In this document: positions 25,401 to 34,127 of the stretch, piece after piece | Numbering within the stretch: the first letter of the stretch is position 1 | Layout of the letters: each line of letters starts with the position of its first letter | Notes under the pieces: generated by a model | The model's database searches: none | What the model saw: only the letters and a program-made list of their open reading frames with translations | Told to the model about the DNA's origin: nothing | Assembly (NCBI RefSeq): GCF_904846345.1 | Contig: NZ_CAJHAJ010000013.1 | Coordinates: 1-52,153 of the forward strand | Origin: Psychrobacter maritimus | GTDB lineage: Bacteria > Pseudomonadota > Gammaproteobacteria > Pseudomonadales > Moraxellaceae | Direction: 5' to 3' | DNA length: 52,153 nucleotides | Program-made: the position numbers and the translations under genes

Positions 25401-26861
25401 ACCGTCACGGTTAAAGTGTAGCTTAAAGTTTGGCGATTCTAAATGCGCATGCGGCAAGATAGTAATACGCGTACCACTGTCTTGCTCAAGGTAGACCAAG
25501 GCATCGCGCTTTTCATTTAATAAGAAAGCAGCGATATCCGTTGGGACTTCTGCCTGTACTTCACCTTGACGTTCTTTAAGAGCGATTTGCTCAATTTGAC
25601 GCATAATCGATAGTGATAATGAACGCAAATCACGAATCATGCCATTACCATGACAGCGTGGGCAGATATAGCCAGTCGATTCTTCTAATGATGGGCGCAG
25701 GCGCTGACGGCTCATCTCCATCAAACCAAATTTAGAGATATCACCGAACTGTACGCGGGCGCGGTCATATTTGGTGGCATCGACTAAACGTTTTTCAACT
25801 TCTTTTTGGTGCTTATTGTCATTCATATCGATGAAATCAATGACAATCAAGCCGCCCATATCACGCAAGCGCAATTGACGGGCAATCTCATCGGCAGCTT
25901 CTAAATTGGTATGATAAGCAGTTTCAGCAACGTCAGAGCCTTTGGTTGACTTGGCTGAGTTGATATCGATAGACACCAAGGCTTCAGTTTGGTCAATAAC
26001 GATTGAGCCACCTGATGGCAAACGTACTTCACGTTGATAGGCCGTTTCGATTTGTTTTTCGATATTAAAGCGCGAAAACATTGGCTCATAATCGGTATAT
26101 TTACGTAGCTTTTCAGCTTGTTTTGGCATCACCGCGTCGATAAAACCTGCCGCTTCGATATAAGCGTTTTCGTTATCAATCCAAATCTCAGCAATATCAT
26201 CACGTAGATAATCACGCACGGCGCGCGTCACGACGCCAGCTTCTTGATGTACCAAACGCGGTGAAGGATATTTTTGATTTTGTTCTTGGATGGCTTGCCA
26301 GATATTAAGCAAGTGATTTAAGTCATGCTGCAAGTCTTCTTGGGTTTTGCCAATACCAGCAGTACGAATGATAACGCTCATGCCTTTTGGCAAATCTAAG
26401 CTGCCAAGCATACGCTTCATATCTTCACGCAATTTACCCGAGATTTGACGTGAAATACCGCCGCCACGAGGGTTGTTTGGCATTAACACCAAATAACGAC
26501 CTGCTAGTGACACGTAAGTTGATAAAGCCGCGCCTTTATTACCACGCTCTTCTTTTTCAACTTGGACGATGAGCTCATCGCCTTCTTTGATCAGTTTTTT
26601 GATGTTTTCATCACGTGGATTGCCGCTTAAATATTCAGCAGAAATTTCACGAATCGGTAAGAAGCCTTGACGCTGTGAGCCATATTCGACAAATACCGCT
26701 TCAAGCGATGGCTCGACACGGGTCACATGACCTTTATAAATGTTAGATTTTTTTTGTTCGCGGGTACGGTTTTCTAAATCGAAATCGTAAAGATGATTGC
26801 CTTTACAAAGGGCAACACGAATTTCTTCGTTTTGAGTAGCGTTGATTAAAATGCGTTTCAT
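22476..26861 (-). CDS. rne: Ribonuclease E
   Basis: Endoribonuclease and degradosome scaffold, 1461 residues (E. coli 1061). The catalytic N-terminal half comprises an S1 domain (about 37-120, with RVEPSLEAVFVEYG), the 5'-sensor/RNase H region with IDNENAYIEA, the DNase-I-like part with VSIDINSAK and VIDFIDMND holding the metal-binding aspartates, and the zinc link CPRCHGNG near residue 400. The C-terminal two thirds are disordered: Gln/Asn-rich first, then Arg/Lys-rich (RRRRKPRKSRPSKTRQRK), where RNA binding is expected, then Ala/Asp/Glu/Lys-rich, ending in a basic tail. Ribosome site AGGAT before ATG 26861. RNase E autoregulates through its long 5' UTR in other bacteria; the unusually long upstream spacer would allow that. 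Confidence 0.97.
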   Translation of the reverse strand: MKRILINATQNEEIRVALCKGNHLYDFDLENRTREQKKSNIYKGHVTRVEPSLEAVFVEYGSQRQGFLPIREISAEYLSGNPRDENIKKLIKEGDELIVQVEKEERGNKGAALSTYVSLAGRYLVLMPNNPRGGGISRQISGKLREDMKRMLGSLDLPKGMSVIIRTAGIGKTQEDLQHDLNHLLNIWQAIQEQNQKYPSPRLVHQEAGVVTRAVRDYLRDDIAEIWIDNENAYIEAAGFIDAVMPKQAEKLRKYTDYEPMFSRFNIEKQIETAYQREVRLPSGGSIVIDQTEALVSIDINSAKSTKGSDVAETAYHTNLEAADEIARQLRLRDMGGLIVIDFIDMNDNKHQKEVEKRLVDATKYDRARVQFGDISKFGLMEMSRQRLRPSLEESTGYICPRCHGNGMIRDLRSLSLSIMRQIEQIALKERQGEVQAEVPTDIAAFLLNEKRDALVYLEQDSGTRITILPHAHLESPNFKLHFNRDGFAPSSYERITDTAQEHSDLGYEVDWQTAEKERPEQQPTRQPRQIADNSSNNNGNNSQANTSANTQQSAPSQQQNTTSHSNDHRSNANASNVSSARAPQPQTPTQSAPAVVATAAPVVTQTAPVAAAQPQAVAWLSNLFAQAPQAQTTHSVSSRDAAEAIEALVNTGAQSLGSFGQVDNSVLTDNNQATAAPQESNQQANNQPSNANRQQTSNNTADDNNDAEERRRRKPRKSRPSKTRQRKEPSDETSDNVAGDTTDSSISSADNKESNSQDKRQQDNRRPNDRNRNNRQDSARNGNESSENSKGNERHERTDTDDKNANTADEQTRAKRKSNSQRQSRGKLERGETLSADNAQQNAQLSTKEANNGNGRSQSSSRRNQDPNEVILQVNEAATELKSPEVVHLSLDDSKSVAATRQAPEKQGAEKASNDADKQKARQEDSTPKNVDKPEAVEQKTDSQAAKNSRESVDNGEKNSKQVDTDKAVDSDAVHLEEAKIAEPKADQAQPSATEAKVQMSDAKSTDDSKIAAKKVAAKEAGADEQATSNSSDVKTDRPADSKKLAESQKPVDATAENEAATEKAQETASDVATDAKADDASNSKQPAFELNHDALFAKRYVTANKFGQASNDPRLVRRQQAQTPITKKSVAEIPQANQQDKPTAVNVPAIRGTVGEFIRATLPEAQARLAAEGVINCFNAAIALHVEQAQAATTDEDKVKVDSSNEPKVVTGEAANQEFNFSNYGYQPLAADYIARFEKMTQAVSQFAAAQGKTAVEPRAISKRASNDPRGQHPDYQEVAVVTTSEAPADDALAADNDIDVHVDAHKVEANALVNQGQTNDVSADSEQLLKVEQALEEGNAAQSDVEAAKAEEVKTADADTETSVSDVEQSETEQAPEPTEQVSEPATKEEIQAAKSKTTIASYKNMIENVAEQLLPQKGMFNLTTPKVPKARTRKPKTEHKKPTQAEKSESDDTDSES

Positions 26862-28105
26862 ATTAGTATCCTATGAGTACGCAGAACAACGACGAGACAG
26901 GCTTTAGGGCAGGGAGGCAAGTGTGGCTAATAATACAATTAGCCTGAGCAGACGTTAATGAGCGGTAGAACGTAAAGCATAAATGCAGTTAAGCGCGCGG
27001 GCTTTTCGCAATCGCTTTTTGACCTAAAATGTATTAGCGATAAGGTATGCTAATGTCGGTAACATTCATATAGATAAGATAGGGTGTAAGGCTACTATCT
27101 ATAGAGTTATTATGAATAGGCTTGTTCTAATGATTAATGCAGGAGCAAGTGAGTGGTCTTTTATTAGCAGTCGTCTTATCCAGTTTGAGGGTCAGCGCAC
27201 GTTGTAAGGGTGGCGGTGGATAATGACTGAGAGTCAAAAGGTCACAGGTACTAAAAAAGCATCGTGCTGTCACAGTAATCAATCAAGGTCTAGCAATAAT
27301 ATCGCTGTCATTAAGGACTATTATATAAGTGTTATCGTATAAAATAGTGCCGTGCAGCGGTTATCCTTTTAGGTGAAGCAATTGGTCATTCTTTATTTAT
27401 CGTTCTTTTGGGTATAACGTCAATATATCTGGGGTATCTCAAAGCTAGGTGGCGCTGCTTTCGTCATCAGCGGGGCGTACTTGGCAAACAGAATAAATGA
27501 CCGGCTTATCGGCACGGTGTCTCTTGTCTATTCTACTTATCGTCCTCTGTTTGACCACCAATACTCAGGCAGCTATCGACAATCAGTTAATGATGCTCGA
27601 TTCTGGCTCTAAACGACCCATACTTGCTCATCTGCGCGCCTAAAGGACTGGATGATAAATAATTATGTATGATCATAAATAGTTATCAAGGCAAGTCGTG
27701 GTTATGCGGTAGTGAGTAAATGTTATGTTGTTATCGTTTGATAAAATGTTTTAAAAATCTATCAAAGCGATGTTGTCTAATGTCACAATATTCTGTAATG
27801 ATAAACAATCTTATGCTGATAACTTATCTGGTACTAATACTGTTTTGTACTAATAAATGTCAGCGTTGTTCTTACAATTTATGGGGCATTATAGGGTATA
27901 TCAAGGGATATAACACCCTTAAAATCAGATGAAACACACAAGCGTGGCAGATTTTATAACAGGCAGCGCTTAACTAACCAGTACTGACCAGCAGTAAAAA
28001 TGGCGCTACACTGTCTGTAACAACGATGAATTATTGTCGCAGCCTCTGCTTAATTGGCGCTCAACATGCTAAACTATAGCAAATCTTTATGTAAATACCT
28101 AACTA
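26862..28105. other. 1.25-kb divergent spacer between rne and rluC
   Basis: The longest gene-poor stretch in the window. It must contain the promoters and leader of rne (leftward) and the promoter of rluC (rightward). Two short overlapping open stretches near 27360-27643 are noted separately. A 70-codon frame at 27720-27932 is Cys/Leu-rich with no ribosome site and is not believed. No RNA gene could be recognised by eye, although a structured rne leader is expected in the part next to 26862. Confidence 0.5.
27497..27643 (+). CDS. Possible small secreted peptide (48 codons)
   Basis: ATG 27497 to TAA 27643. The first 25 residues look like a signal peptide: Arg7, then the hydrophobic run CLLSILLIVLCL, then TNTQA before AIDNQ, an acceptable signal peptidase I site. 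Only 23 residues would remain after cleavage. The start codon overlaps the stop of an upstream hydrophobic open stretch (ATGA), which itself has no ATG or GTG start. No ribosome site is visible. It may be a genuine small protein or the decayed end of a lost gene. Confidence 0.25.
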   Translation: MTGLSARCLLSILLIVLCLTTNTQAAIDNQLMMLDSGSKRPILAHLRA

Positions 28106-28135
28106 AAAATGACAAACGACAAAATGACAAACGAC
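28106..28135 (+). repeat. Exact 15-bp tandem duplication at the rluC start
   Basis: AAAATGACAAACGAC occurs twice in a row (28106-28120, 28121-28135), duplicating the start codon. Translation could begin at 28109 or 28124 in the same frame. Confidence 0.95.
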
Positions 28136-29134
28136 GAACCTATCCACGAAGCTCCGGCTATCTTTAATAGCAAAACGCGCCCGCAAAGTGCCGATGACGA
28201 AATTAGTAACTTTGAAAAGGTCAACTACCTTGAAGTCACTCGCCATCAGCATGATCAGCGCTTGGACAACTTTTTACTCAATCGTCTAAAAGGCTTGCCT
28301 AAACCGCATATCTATAAAATGATTCGCTCGGACGAAGTGCGCGTCAATAATAAACGTTGTAAAGCGCATGACAGATTACAGCGTGAAGACGTCGTACGTA
28401 TTGCGCCTGTTCAGCTAGCCACCCGTGATAAACCTATTATCAGTACCGAATTTGCCAAGAGTTTATTGGCACGTGTGGTCTACGAAGATGAAGGGTTAAT
28501 CGTATTGAATAAACCATCGGGCATCGCCGTTCATGGCGGTAGTGGTTTAGATTTTGGTGTTATTGAAGCCATGCGGGAAGTGACGGGCAAAAAGTACTTA
28601 GAGCTGATTCATCGTATCGATAAAGATACCTCAGGTCTGCTGATGATTTCTAAGAAACGCTCAGCGTTAAAAGCCTTGCAGCAGCATCTTGTTGATAAGA
28701 CCATCCAAAAACATTATCTATGTATCGCCAAAGGTCAGCCTGCCCTGAACGAGCAGCGTATTGATGCGCCATTATTGCGCTATACACTGGCTAGTGGTGA
28801 GCGCCGCGTAAAAGTAGATGCACAAGATGCCCAAGCTAAAGAAAGTCAGACAGATATTATCGTTCATGGTCGCTTTATGCTGGCCAATCAGCCAGTCAGT
28901 TTGATTGAAGCTAAGCCATTGACCGGTCGTACCCATCAAATCCGCGTGCATTTGGCGCATATTGGTCATGCTATCTTAGGTGATGATAAATACAACGTGC
29001 ATGACAAGTCTGGCGTGCATCGTCTGTGCTTGCATGCGTGGCGTTTGGATATTCCCGGCTATGAGACCATTACTGCGCCATTACCAGATGAGATGGTAGC
29101 TTGGTTGCCAGCTGACATTAAACTACCTGAATAA
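28109..29134 (+). CDS. rluC: 23S rRNA pseudouridine synthase RluC
   Basis: 341 residues (338 or so from the second ATG at 28124, five codons later). RluA-family enzyme; RluC modifies U955, U2504 and U2580 of 23S rRNA in E. coli. An N-terminal S4 RNA-binding domain (about 48-105, RLDNFLLNRLKGLPKPHIYKM) is followed by the catalytic domain with HRIDKDTSG, D171 being the expected nucleophile, and GRTHQIRVHLAHIGH. Divergent gene order rne/rluC is widely conserved in gammaproteobacteria, which supports RluC over RluD or RluA. The N-terminal 40 residues before S4 are polar and variable. Confidence 0.94.
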   Translation: MTNDKMTNDEPIHEAPAIFNSKTRPQSADDEISNFEKVNYLEVTRHQHDQRLDNFLLNRLKGLPKPHIYKMIRSDEVRVNNKRCKAHDRLQREDVVRIAPVQLATRDKPIISTEFAKSLLARVVYEDEGLIVLNKPSGIAVHGGSGLDFGVIEAMREVTGKKYLELIHRIDKDTSGLLMISKKRSALKALQQHLVDKTIQKHYLCIAKGQPALNEQRIDAPLLRYTLASGERRVKVDAQDAQAKESQTDIIVHGRFMLANQPVSLIEAKPLTGRTHQIRVHLAHIGHAILGDDKYNVHDKSGVHRLCLHAWRLDIPGYETITAPLPDEMVAWLPADIKLPE

Positions 29135-29288
29135 GCTTAAATGACTGATATTCCATTCTCAGTTTTTATATTAATATTCAAGATGAAGCACAAACGTCAC
29201 AGTAACTTATAAGGGCATGTTTTAGCCAAATAAGTGACCGTGACGTTTTCACATCCGCCATTTACGATGAATCGTTAAGGGTTAGTCC

Positions 29289-29999
29289 ATGACAACAGCA
29301 GCACTCGCTCATGCATTAGCAGCAAATACTTCTGATTTAGCAGCCGAGCATCACTTAGCAGATAAAACGCTGATTATTTTTGATTGGGATGGCACTTTGA
29401 TGGATTCGATTGGCTTAATCGTTGAGTCAATGCATGTGGCAGGCGAGGCGCATGGCTTTACTACCACCGATCAGGCCGTCAAAGACATCATCGGCCTGAG
29501 CTTGATGCATGGCATTGAGATTTTATATCCGCAAGCAACCGCTGCGCAGAAGCTAGCGATTCAGCAAAGTTATGCGGATTATTATATTCCGAGCAGCCAT
29601 CGTACGCCGTTTTTTGCGCCTATCGAAACTATGCTGCAAACCTTGCAACAGCAAGATAAGCAGCTGGCGGTCGCCACTGGTAAGAAAAGAAAGGGATTAG
29701 ATCGGGTGTTAGATGGCTCTGACAGTCATCACTATTTTGCCATCACGCGCTGTGCTGATGAATCAGGCTCAAAACCTGACCCGCAAATGCTCAGCGATAT
29801 TTTAGATTATACCAAGCAGCCTATCTCGCAGGCGGTATTTATCGGCGACAGTATTTATGATATTCAAATGGCCAACCGTTTGGGCATGACCAGTATTGCG
29901 GTCAATTATGGTACGGCGTCGAGTAGCGAGCTTGCTGCCGAGCAGCCAACTTATCAAGTAGATACCCCGCAAGCATTGGCTGAGCTATTGTGTGCTTAA
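29289..29999 (+). CDS. HAD-superfamily hydrolase, Gph-like phosphatase
   Basis: 236 residues, cytoplasmic. HAD motif I FDWDGTLMDS with nucleophile D32 and acid/base D34, motif II threonine in VATGKKRKG, motif III lysine in SGSKPDP, and motif IV FIGDSIYDIQMA. A helical cap lies between motifs I and II, as in phosphoglycolate phosphatase and beta-phosphoglucomutase. The first 25 residues (Ala-rich) precede the usual family start. Ribosome site AAGGG before ATG 29289. It follows rluC by 154 bp on the same strand; an HAD phosphatase beside rluC is common in gammaproteobacteria. Substrate not determinable from sequence. Confidence 0.88.
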   Translation: MTTAALAHALAANTSDLAAEHHLADKTLIIFDWDGTLMDSIGLIVESMHVAGEAHGFTTTDQAVKDIIGLSLMHGIEILYPQATAAQKLAIQQSYADYYIPSSHRTPFFAPIETMLQTLQQQDKQLAVATGKKRKGLDRVLDGSDSHHYFAITRCADESGSKPDPQMLSDILDYTKQPISQAVFIGDSIYDIQMANRLGMTSIAVNYGTASSSELAAEQPTYQVDTPQALAELLCA

Positions 30000-30040
30000 A
30001 TAAGCATTCGTTTAAATGGTAAAAGAGGGTCATAAAAATC

Positions 30041-30077
30041 AAAAAGAGTTTATCGTTGTTAGCGATAAACTCTTTTT
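30041..30077. terminator. Rho-independent terminator, bidirectional
   Basis: 15-bp perfect stem AAAAAGAGTTTATCG / CGATAAACTCTTTTT, seven-base loop. It ends the HAD gene and can also serve leftward engB transcripts. Confidence 0.94.
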
Positions 30078-30085
30078 GGCTGAAA

Positions 30086-30136
30086 CTGTGACTGGTTAAA
30101 AACTATAACTGACAAAAACCGTGACTGGCGAAAACC
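30086..30136. repeat. Imperfect tandem repeat, period 16-17 bp
   Basis: Units of the form (C)TGTGACTGG-AAAA: TGACTGG at 30089, TAACTGA at 30106 and TGACTGG at 30122. It lies between the terminator and the end of engB. Confidence 0.7.
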
Positions 30137-30143
30137 ATGAGGT

Positions 30144-30959
30144 TTACTCGCCGTCTTTTTCAGCACTGTCCTTTTCAATATTATCTTTTTCAGCACTATC
30201 TTTCTCAACGTTGCCTGTTTGAGCAGCGTCCTTTGCAATCGCGTCTTCTAGCTCAGCACCTTCTAGCAAGGCAAAAGAGGATTCAATAATTTTATTGGCA
30301 TCCAGCTGATACTCATACCAGTTGCCCATGACGCCTGCCAATTCATCAAGCCCTTCTTTTCTTAACGCTGAAAATAGCTGAATGGTACAGTTTAAGCCCA
30401 ATTGCTTCAGTCTTTTACGGGTATTCAGTAGCGCGTTTTTAGAGGCACCATATTTAAGCTTATCGGCTTTGGTCAGCAAGATATGCACTGGCAGATCGCC
30501 ATCTTTTGCCCAATGCAGCATTTGCTCATCAAAGAACTTCAGTGGATGACGAATATCTGACATCAACACCAAACCTGCAAGGCTTGAGCGCGATACGAGA
30601 TATTCCTCTAACTCAACCTGCCATTCTTTTTTCATCTCAAGCGGTACGGCCGCATAACCATAGCCGGGCAAATCAACCAAACGTCTATCACTATCGCCAA
30701 TACTAAAAAAGTTAATCATCTGCGTACGGCCAGGCGTTTTAGACGAGCGTGCCAATTGACGCTGATTGGTCAGTGCATTAATAGCAGATGATTTACCAGC
30801 GTTTGAACGTCCAGCAAAGGCAATCTCTAATCCAACATCAGGCGGACAAAGGCGAAAAGTTGGCGCAGACATGAGAAATTCAGTTTGCTGAATGCGTTGA
30901 CGGGCTTTGGTATTAAAAGCCGCGTGTTCAGCGGCGACATCTTTGAACGGGGTACTCAT
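30144..30959 (-). CDS. engB: Ribosome biogenesis GTPase EngB (YihA/YsxC)
   Basis: Essential GTPase for assembly of the large ribosomal subunit. 271 residues against about 200-215 typically. G1 GRSNAGKSS (50-58), G2 threonine in [10 protein letters not shown]3 DLPGYGYA, G4 TKADKL and G5-like SALRKEG are all present. The excess is a C-terminal acidic extension (about 220-271) ending in pentapeptide repeats [18 protein letters not shown], which correspond to 15-bp DNA repeats at about 30150-30215. The extension is dispensable-looking and lies outside the fold. The gene is divergent from the cytochrome c5 gene. Confidence 0.95.
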   Translation of the reverse strand: MSTPFKDVAAEHAAFNTKARQRIQQTEFLMSAPTFRLCPPDVGLEIAFAGRSNAGKSSAINALTNQRQLARSSKTPGRTQMINFFSIGDSDRRLVDLPGYGYAAVPLEMKKEWQVELEEYLVSRSSLAGLVLMSDIRHPLKFFDEQMLHWAKDGDLPVHILLTKADKLKYGASKNALLNTRKRLKQLGLNCTIQLFSALRKEGLDELAGVMGNWYEYQLDANKIIESSFALLEGAELEDAIAKDAAQTGNVEKDSAEKDNIEKDSAEKDGE

Positions 30960-31367
30960 AAGTGACTCATTAATCTTGAAAAATTGGATACGGTAATAAA
31001 AGTTTTTGAATTAAGCAGTGCTTACAGCAGCGTATGGAATAGGTGCGCGGCAAAAATAAGACTTCAATCATATAAGGGTTTTAGGATACCGCCTATTCTA
31101 TACTATTACGGCGCTTAGTTATTGAAATAACGGCCATTACCCTTATATTAATTACAGACTATTGGCGGCATAGTCTTAAAATGACTTTCAAGTAAATCGG
31201 CTCTTAGGGCAGTCTTCTGCCTCATGAGCAGCCGTTAACAAAGCTAAACTATATTTATATATATTAATACGACATATATTGTTACAATCTTTAGTCAGAC
31301 AGATTGAATGAAAGACGTTTAATAAAATTATTGATTAAGCGAATGAAGAAACGATGTGAGGTGTCCC
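30960..31367. other. Divergent spacer between engB and the cytochrome c5 gene
   Basis: About 400 bp, AT-rich towards the right. Promoters for both genes must be here. Ribosome site GAGGTG (31358-31363) belongs to the cytochrome. Nothing else was recognised. Confidence 0.5.
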
Positions 31368-31703
31368 ATGTTCTCAATCACCACAACAGTTGCCAAAAGC
31401 TATCGCTTATTAGCCAGTACGGCAACCGCGCTCATAATTGGCACCGCGATGCTAAGTACTGCCAGTGCGGCTGATATTGCAACGTCCTATAATAACTCAT
31501 GTGCTGCTTGTCACGATAGTGGCGCGCTCAATGCCATTAAAAAAGGCGACAGTGCCAAATGGCAACAGCTCATCAAACAAAAGGGCATGCCTGCGCTGAT
31601 TAAATCGGTGAAAAGTGGCATGATTCAAATGCCCGCCGGTGGATTGTGCACAGATTGCAGCGATGCTGATTACCGTAAACTTATCGAATATATGAGTAAA
31701 TAG
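31368..31703 (+). CDS. Cytochrome c5-like monoheme c-type cytochrome
   Basis: From ATG 31368, with GAGGTG four bases upstream, 111 residues; a GTG frame start at 31356 overlaps the ribosome site and is rejected. The N-terminal ~34 residues are a Sec signal peptide ending ASA. Heme c attachment C-A-A-C-H in NNSCAACHDSG, then Met ligand in IQMPAGG and a Cys pair CTDC that is typical of the c5 family disulphide. Periplasmic electron carrier, probably delivering electrons to a terminal oxidase. It stands 357 bp before the cytochrome c4 gene on the same strand, with a terminator between, so they are separate transcripts of related function. Confidence 0.92.
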   Translation: MFSITTTVAKSYRLLASTATALIIGTAMLSTASAADIATSYNNSCAACHDSGALNAIKKGDSAKWQQLIKQKGMPALIKSVKSGMIQMPAGGLCTDCSDADYRKLIEYMSK

Positions 31704-31770
31704 CGTTCAACCCGTGCATAGGTCATACCTAAGTTATAAAGCTATCCATCATTGTTTATAAAAATATATA

Positions 31771-31804
31771 AGGCGCAAGGCTACTAAACCTTTTGCGCTT
31801 TTTT
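31771..31804 (+). terminator. Rho-independent terminator after cytochrome c5 gene
   Basis: GCGCAA (31773-31778) pairs with TTGCGC (31793-31798), extended by GG/CC with a two-base bulge, then a T-run. Confidence 0.8.
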
Positions 31805-32060
31805 GTTTTTATGAAGTAGGTGATTAGGATATGAATAGAAAAAATCCCCAATGCTACGATTAAGTAGGCAAATAGTAAAAAGTCTTGCTATAATAATCCA
31901 AAATAAACCCTGATATTAGTAAGTACTTTCGGGCTGCTTGTGATAAAGACCGCAGAATATATGGCTTAGCTGGCTAAATGATGGCTCTGTATATTTTGTG
32001 TCTCTAAATAATGCAATCATGCTAGATAATGCTTACGCCGAGTTAGTAGGATTTGTATCA

Positions 32061-32729
32061 ATGAAAAAGTTAATCGCTGCCGCCAGCTTATGTGTTGCAA
32101 GTTTCAGCGTACAAGCTGCTATCACTGTTCCTGAATATGATCTTAACGCTGGTAAACAAGTCGCAGAAACGGTCTGTGCTGCTTGTCACGGTGTTAATGG
32201 TGTGAGTCCTATACCAGCCCAGCCAAATCTTGGCGGTCAAAACGTGAAGTACTTATACAAACAATTGGTTGATTTTAAATCGGGCTATCGTAAAAACGGT
32301 ATCATGCAATCACAAGTTGCCAATTTATCTCAGCAAGATTTGGCCAACGTGTCAGGATATTATGCGAGCCAAAAACCTTGGGGTGTGGCATTCGGTAATC
32401 CTGCAACCACGCAAGAAGCGACTAAGCTGTTTTTAGGCGGCGATAAGACACGCGGTGTCATCGGTTGTGCAGGTTGTCATGGTCCAGATGCAGCGGGTAA
32501 CGCTTGGGCTGCATTTCCACGTTTAGGTGGACAGCATGCTGAATATATCGCCACTCAATTAAAGCTTTTCCGTGCGGCTGGTCGTGTAGATGATATCGAC
32601 AGCGATGAGCAAAAACGTGTCAACGATGCGGCAAAAGAAGGTGAGATGGGCATGATGCAAACCGTTGCTTCAAAACTGTCTGATCGCGATATTCGCATCT
32701 TGTCAGATTATGTGAGTGCTATCCACTAA
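32061..32729 (+). CDS. Diheme cytochrome c4
   Basis: From ATG 32061 the product has 222 residues and begins with a good signal peptide (MKKLIAAASLCVASFSVQA); the 21 residues encoded upstream from 31998 do not fit and are excluded. Two homologous heme domains: CAACHG in TVCAACHGVNG and CAGCHG in GCAGCHGPDAAG, with distal Met candidates in the IMQSQ and MGMMQT segments. Length and layout match cytochrome c4 of Pseudomonas/Azotobacter. Periplasmic donor to cbb3 or other oxidases. A strong terminator follows. Confidence 0.94.
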   Translation: MKKLIAAASLCVASFSVQAAITVPEYDLNAGKQVAETVCAACHGVNGVSPIPAQPNLGGQNVKYLYKQLVDFKSGYRKNGIMQSQVANLSQQDLANVSGYYASQKPWGVAFGNPATTQEATKLFLGGDKTRGVIGCAGCHGPDAAGNAWAAFPRLGGQHAEYIATQLKLFRAAGRVDDIDSDEQKRVNDAAKEGEMGMMQTVASKLSDRDIRILSDYVSAIH

Positions 32730-32795
32730 TTTGTTGCATGTTTAAATGAAATACTAACTTATGTACTTTCATGCAGCCGTTATGCTTTAGCTATT

Positions 32796-32819
32796 AAACC
32801 CCGATTTCGGGGTTTTTTT
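32796..32819 (+). terminator. Rho-independent terminator after cytochrome c4 gene
   Basis: AAACCCCG, loop ATTT, CGGGGTTT, followed by a T-run. Confidence 0.92.
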
Positions 32820-32984
32820 ATAACTGTCAGTCCTTATATAACTTGCATAATCTTTTATAAAACTTGTACAAGGTAAGTCGCCTGTATACACAGCTATATA
32901 TAAAGCTAATAGAAAAAATATCGGCGCTTATCAGGGCTTTATATCATTAAATGTTATTCACTTTGAATCGCTTGGATTTAAATT

Positions 32985-34127
32985 ATGATGATTCGCTATG
33001 CTTCTTACTTTATCGCCGCGCTGCTGCCGCTATTACTGTTTCGTTGGTTTGCACCCGCATCTATAGGTGAGATCGATTTCTGGTTGCTTTGGCTATTAGC
33101 TATGGTGCTGGTCTCATTACCGGTCGTGTATGCTGAGATTGCCTTGGCCTATCGTAGTGCCGAGGCGCCTTTAGCGGGTATGCAAAAGCTTACGCGCGAG
33201 GCAGATGCCAGCTCTTTATGGCGCGGTTTTGGTTGGCTCGCCGCATTAGTGTCCATTATTATTGCAGCACTGGTCATATCTGGTGCAAGTACTGGTATTT
33301 TAGCCGCTCTAACCGAATTAAATAGCGCACCTGATGTGCCAAGCTTTGCTATTGCCGCAGGCCTAATGGTCATTGCTGTCTTATTAAGCTTACTGGGCGT
33401 CGCACCTTTACCGATTGGCTTGGGTTTAATGCTGATAGGCTTGCTGCTAGGAGTGGCAAACGGTTTACCAAATGTTGCTTTTGCGATGACCGATGTCAGC
33501 TTAAGTGAGTGGGCACGTGCTGTTGCCTTGGCATTGGTCAGTGTGGGTGCAGGTACTGGTTTATATTGGTTTGGTCAGCATTTAGTCAGCAAGCAAGCCG
33601 TTACTGCGGTCGGGGTGGATAATCATAACGCCCAAAAACCTTCTCGCCATCATGCTGAGCAAGAATATCGGGCAACCAAGCTTGTCCTACCGATTTGGAT
33701 ATTACAGCTGGTGGTTGGTGTTGTCGCATTATTTATCAGCGGTATGGCGTTGCCACCGATTGGGCAGCTGCTATATTGGGTCGGCGTATTGTTTGTGGCC
33801 AGCTACTTACTACACTATAGCACGCAGCAATTGGCGTATAAATTTGGCTTATTGGTCAGTGTGCTATTAACCTTTGTGCTAGCCCTGCTGCTAGTAGTTG
33901 CGATACCGACCAATTGGCTGGTTGGCATTTTGGTGATTATCAGTAGTATCGCCGTGTTATTACTGTCGGTTTTTGCCGGTTGGCAGATGAAAATCAGCCA
34001 TTTGCGTAAGTCTTTAAACTTTGGCAATGAAGCTTTTTATAACTTATGGCGGGTTGCGATACGCTTGATTGTGCCATTGGCATTACTGTTAGCGTTAATC
34101 GGTTGGGTGCTGCAGTGGTTAAGCTAA
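32985..34127 (+). CDS. Polytopic membrane protein, distantly NSS-transporter-like
   Basis: 380 residues with about 11 hydrophobic segments. The stretch LVSLPVVYAEIALAYRS, then PLAGMQKL, a charged loop and WRGFGWLAALVSIII resembles the TM2 to TM3 region of neurotransmitter:sodium symporters (GLPLLLAE-ALGR...P--A...W---GWLG). The first helix here has no unwound Na+/substrate motif of the usual NSS type (NxWRFP), so ordinary Na+-coupled amino acid transport is doubtful. The downstream rnfH gene starts within the stop codon (TAATG), so the two are co-translated. Function unknown; the link to NSS is from pattern memory and needs a profile search. Confidence 0.7.
   Translation: MMIRYASYFIAALLPLLLFRWFAPASIGEIDFWLLWLLAMVLVSLPVVYAEIALAYRSAEAPLAGMQKLTREADASSLWRGFGWLAALVSIIIAALVISGASTGILAALTELNSAPDVPSFAIAAGLMVIAVLLSLLGVAPLPIGLGLMLIGLLLGVANGLPNVAFAMTDVSLSEWARAVALALVSVGAGTGLYWFGQHLVSKQAVTAVGVDNHNAQKPSRHHAEQEYRATKLVLPIWILQLVVGVVALFISGMALPPIGQLLYWVGVLFVASYLLHYSTQQLAYKFGLLVSVLLTFVLALLLVVAIPTNWLVGILVIISSIAVLLLSVFAGWQMKISHLRKSLNFGNEAFYNLWRVAIRLIVPLALLLALIGWVLQWLS

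Noticed and set aside
27720..27932. 70-codon Cys/Leu-rich ORF in the rne-rluC spacer
   Set aside because: No ribosome site, no recognisable motif, atypical composition; likely chance in AT-rich DNA.
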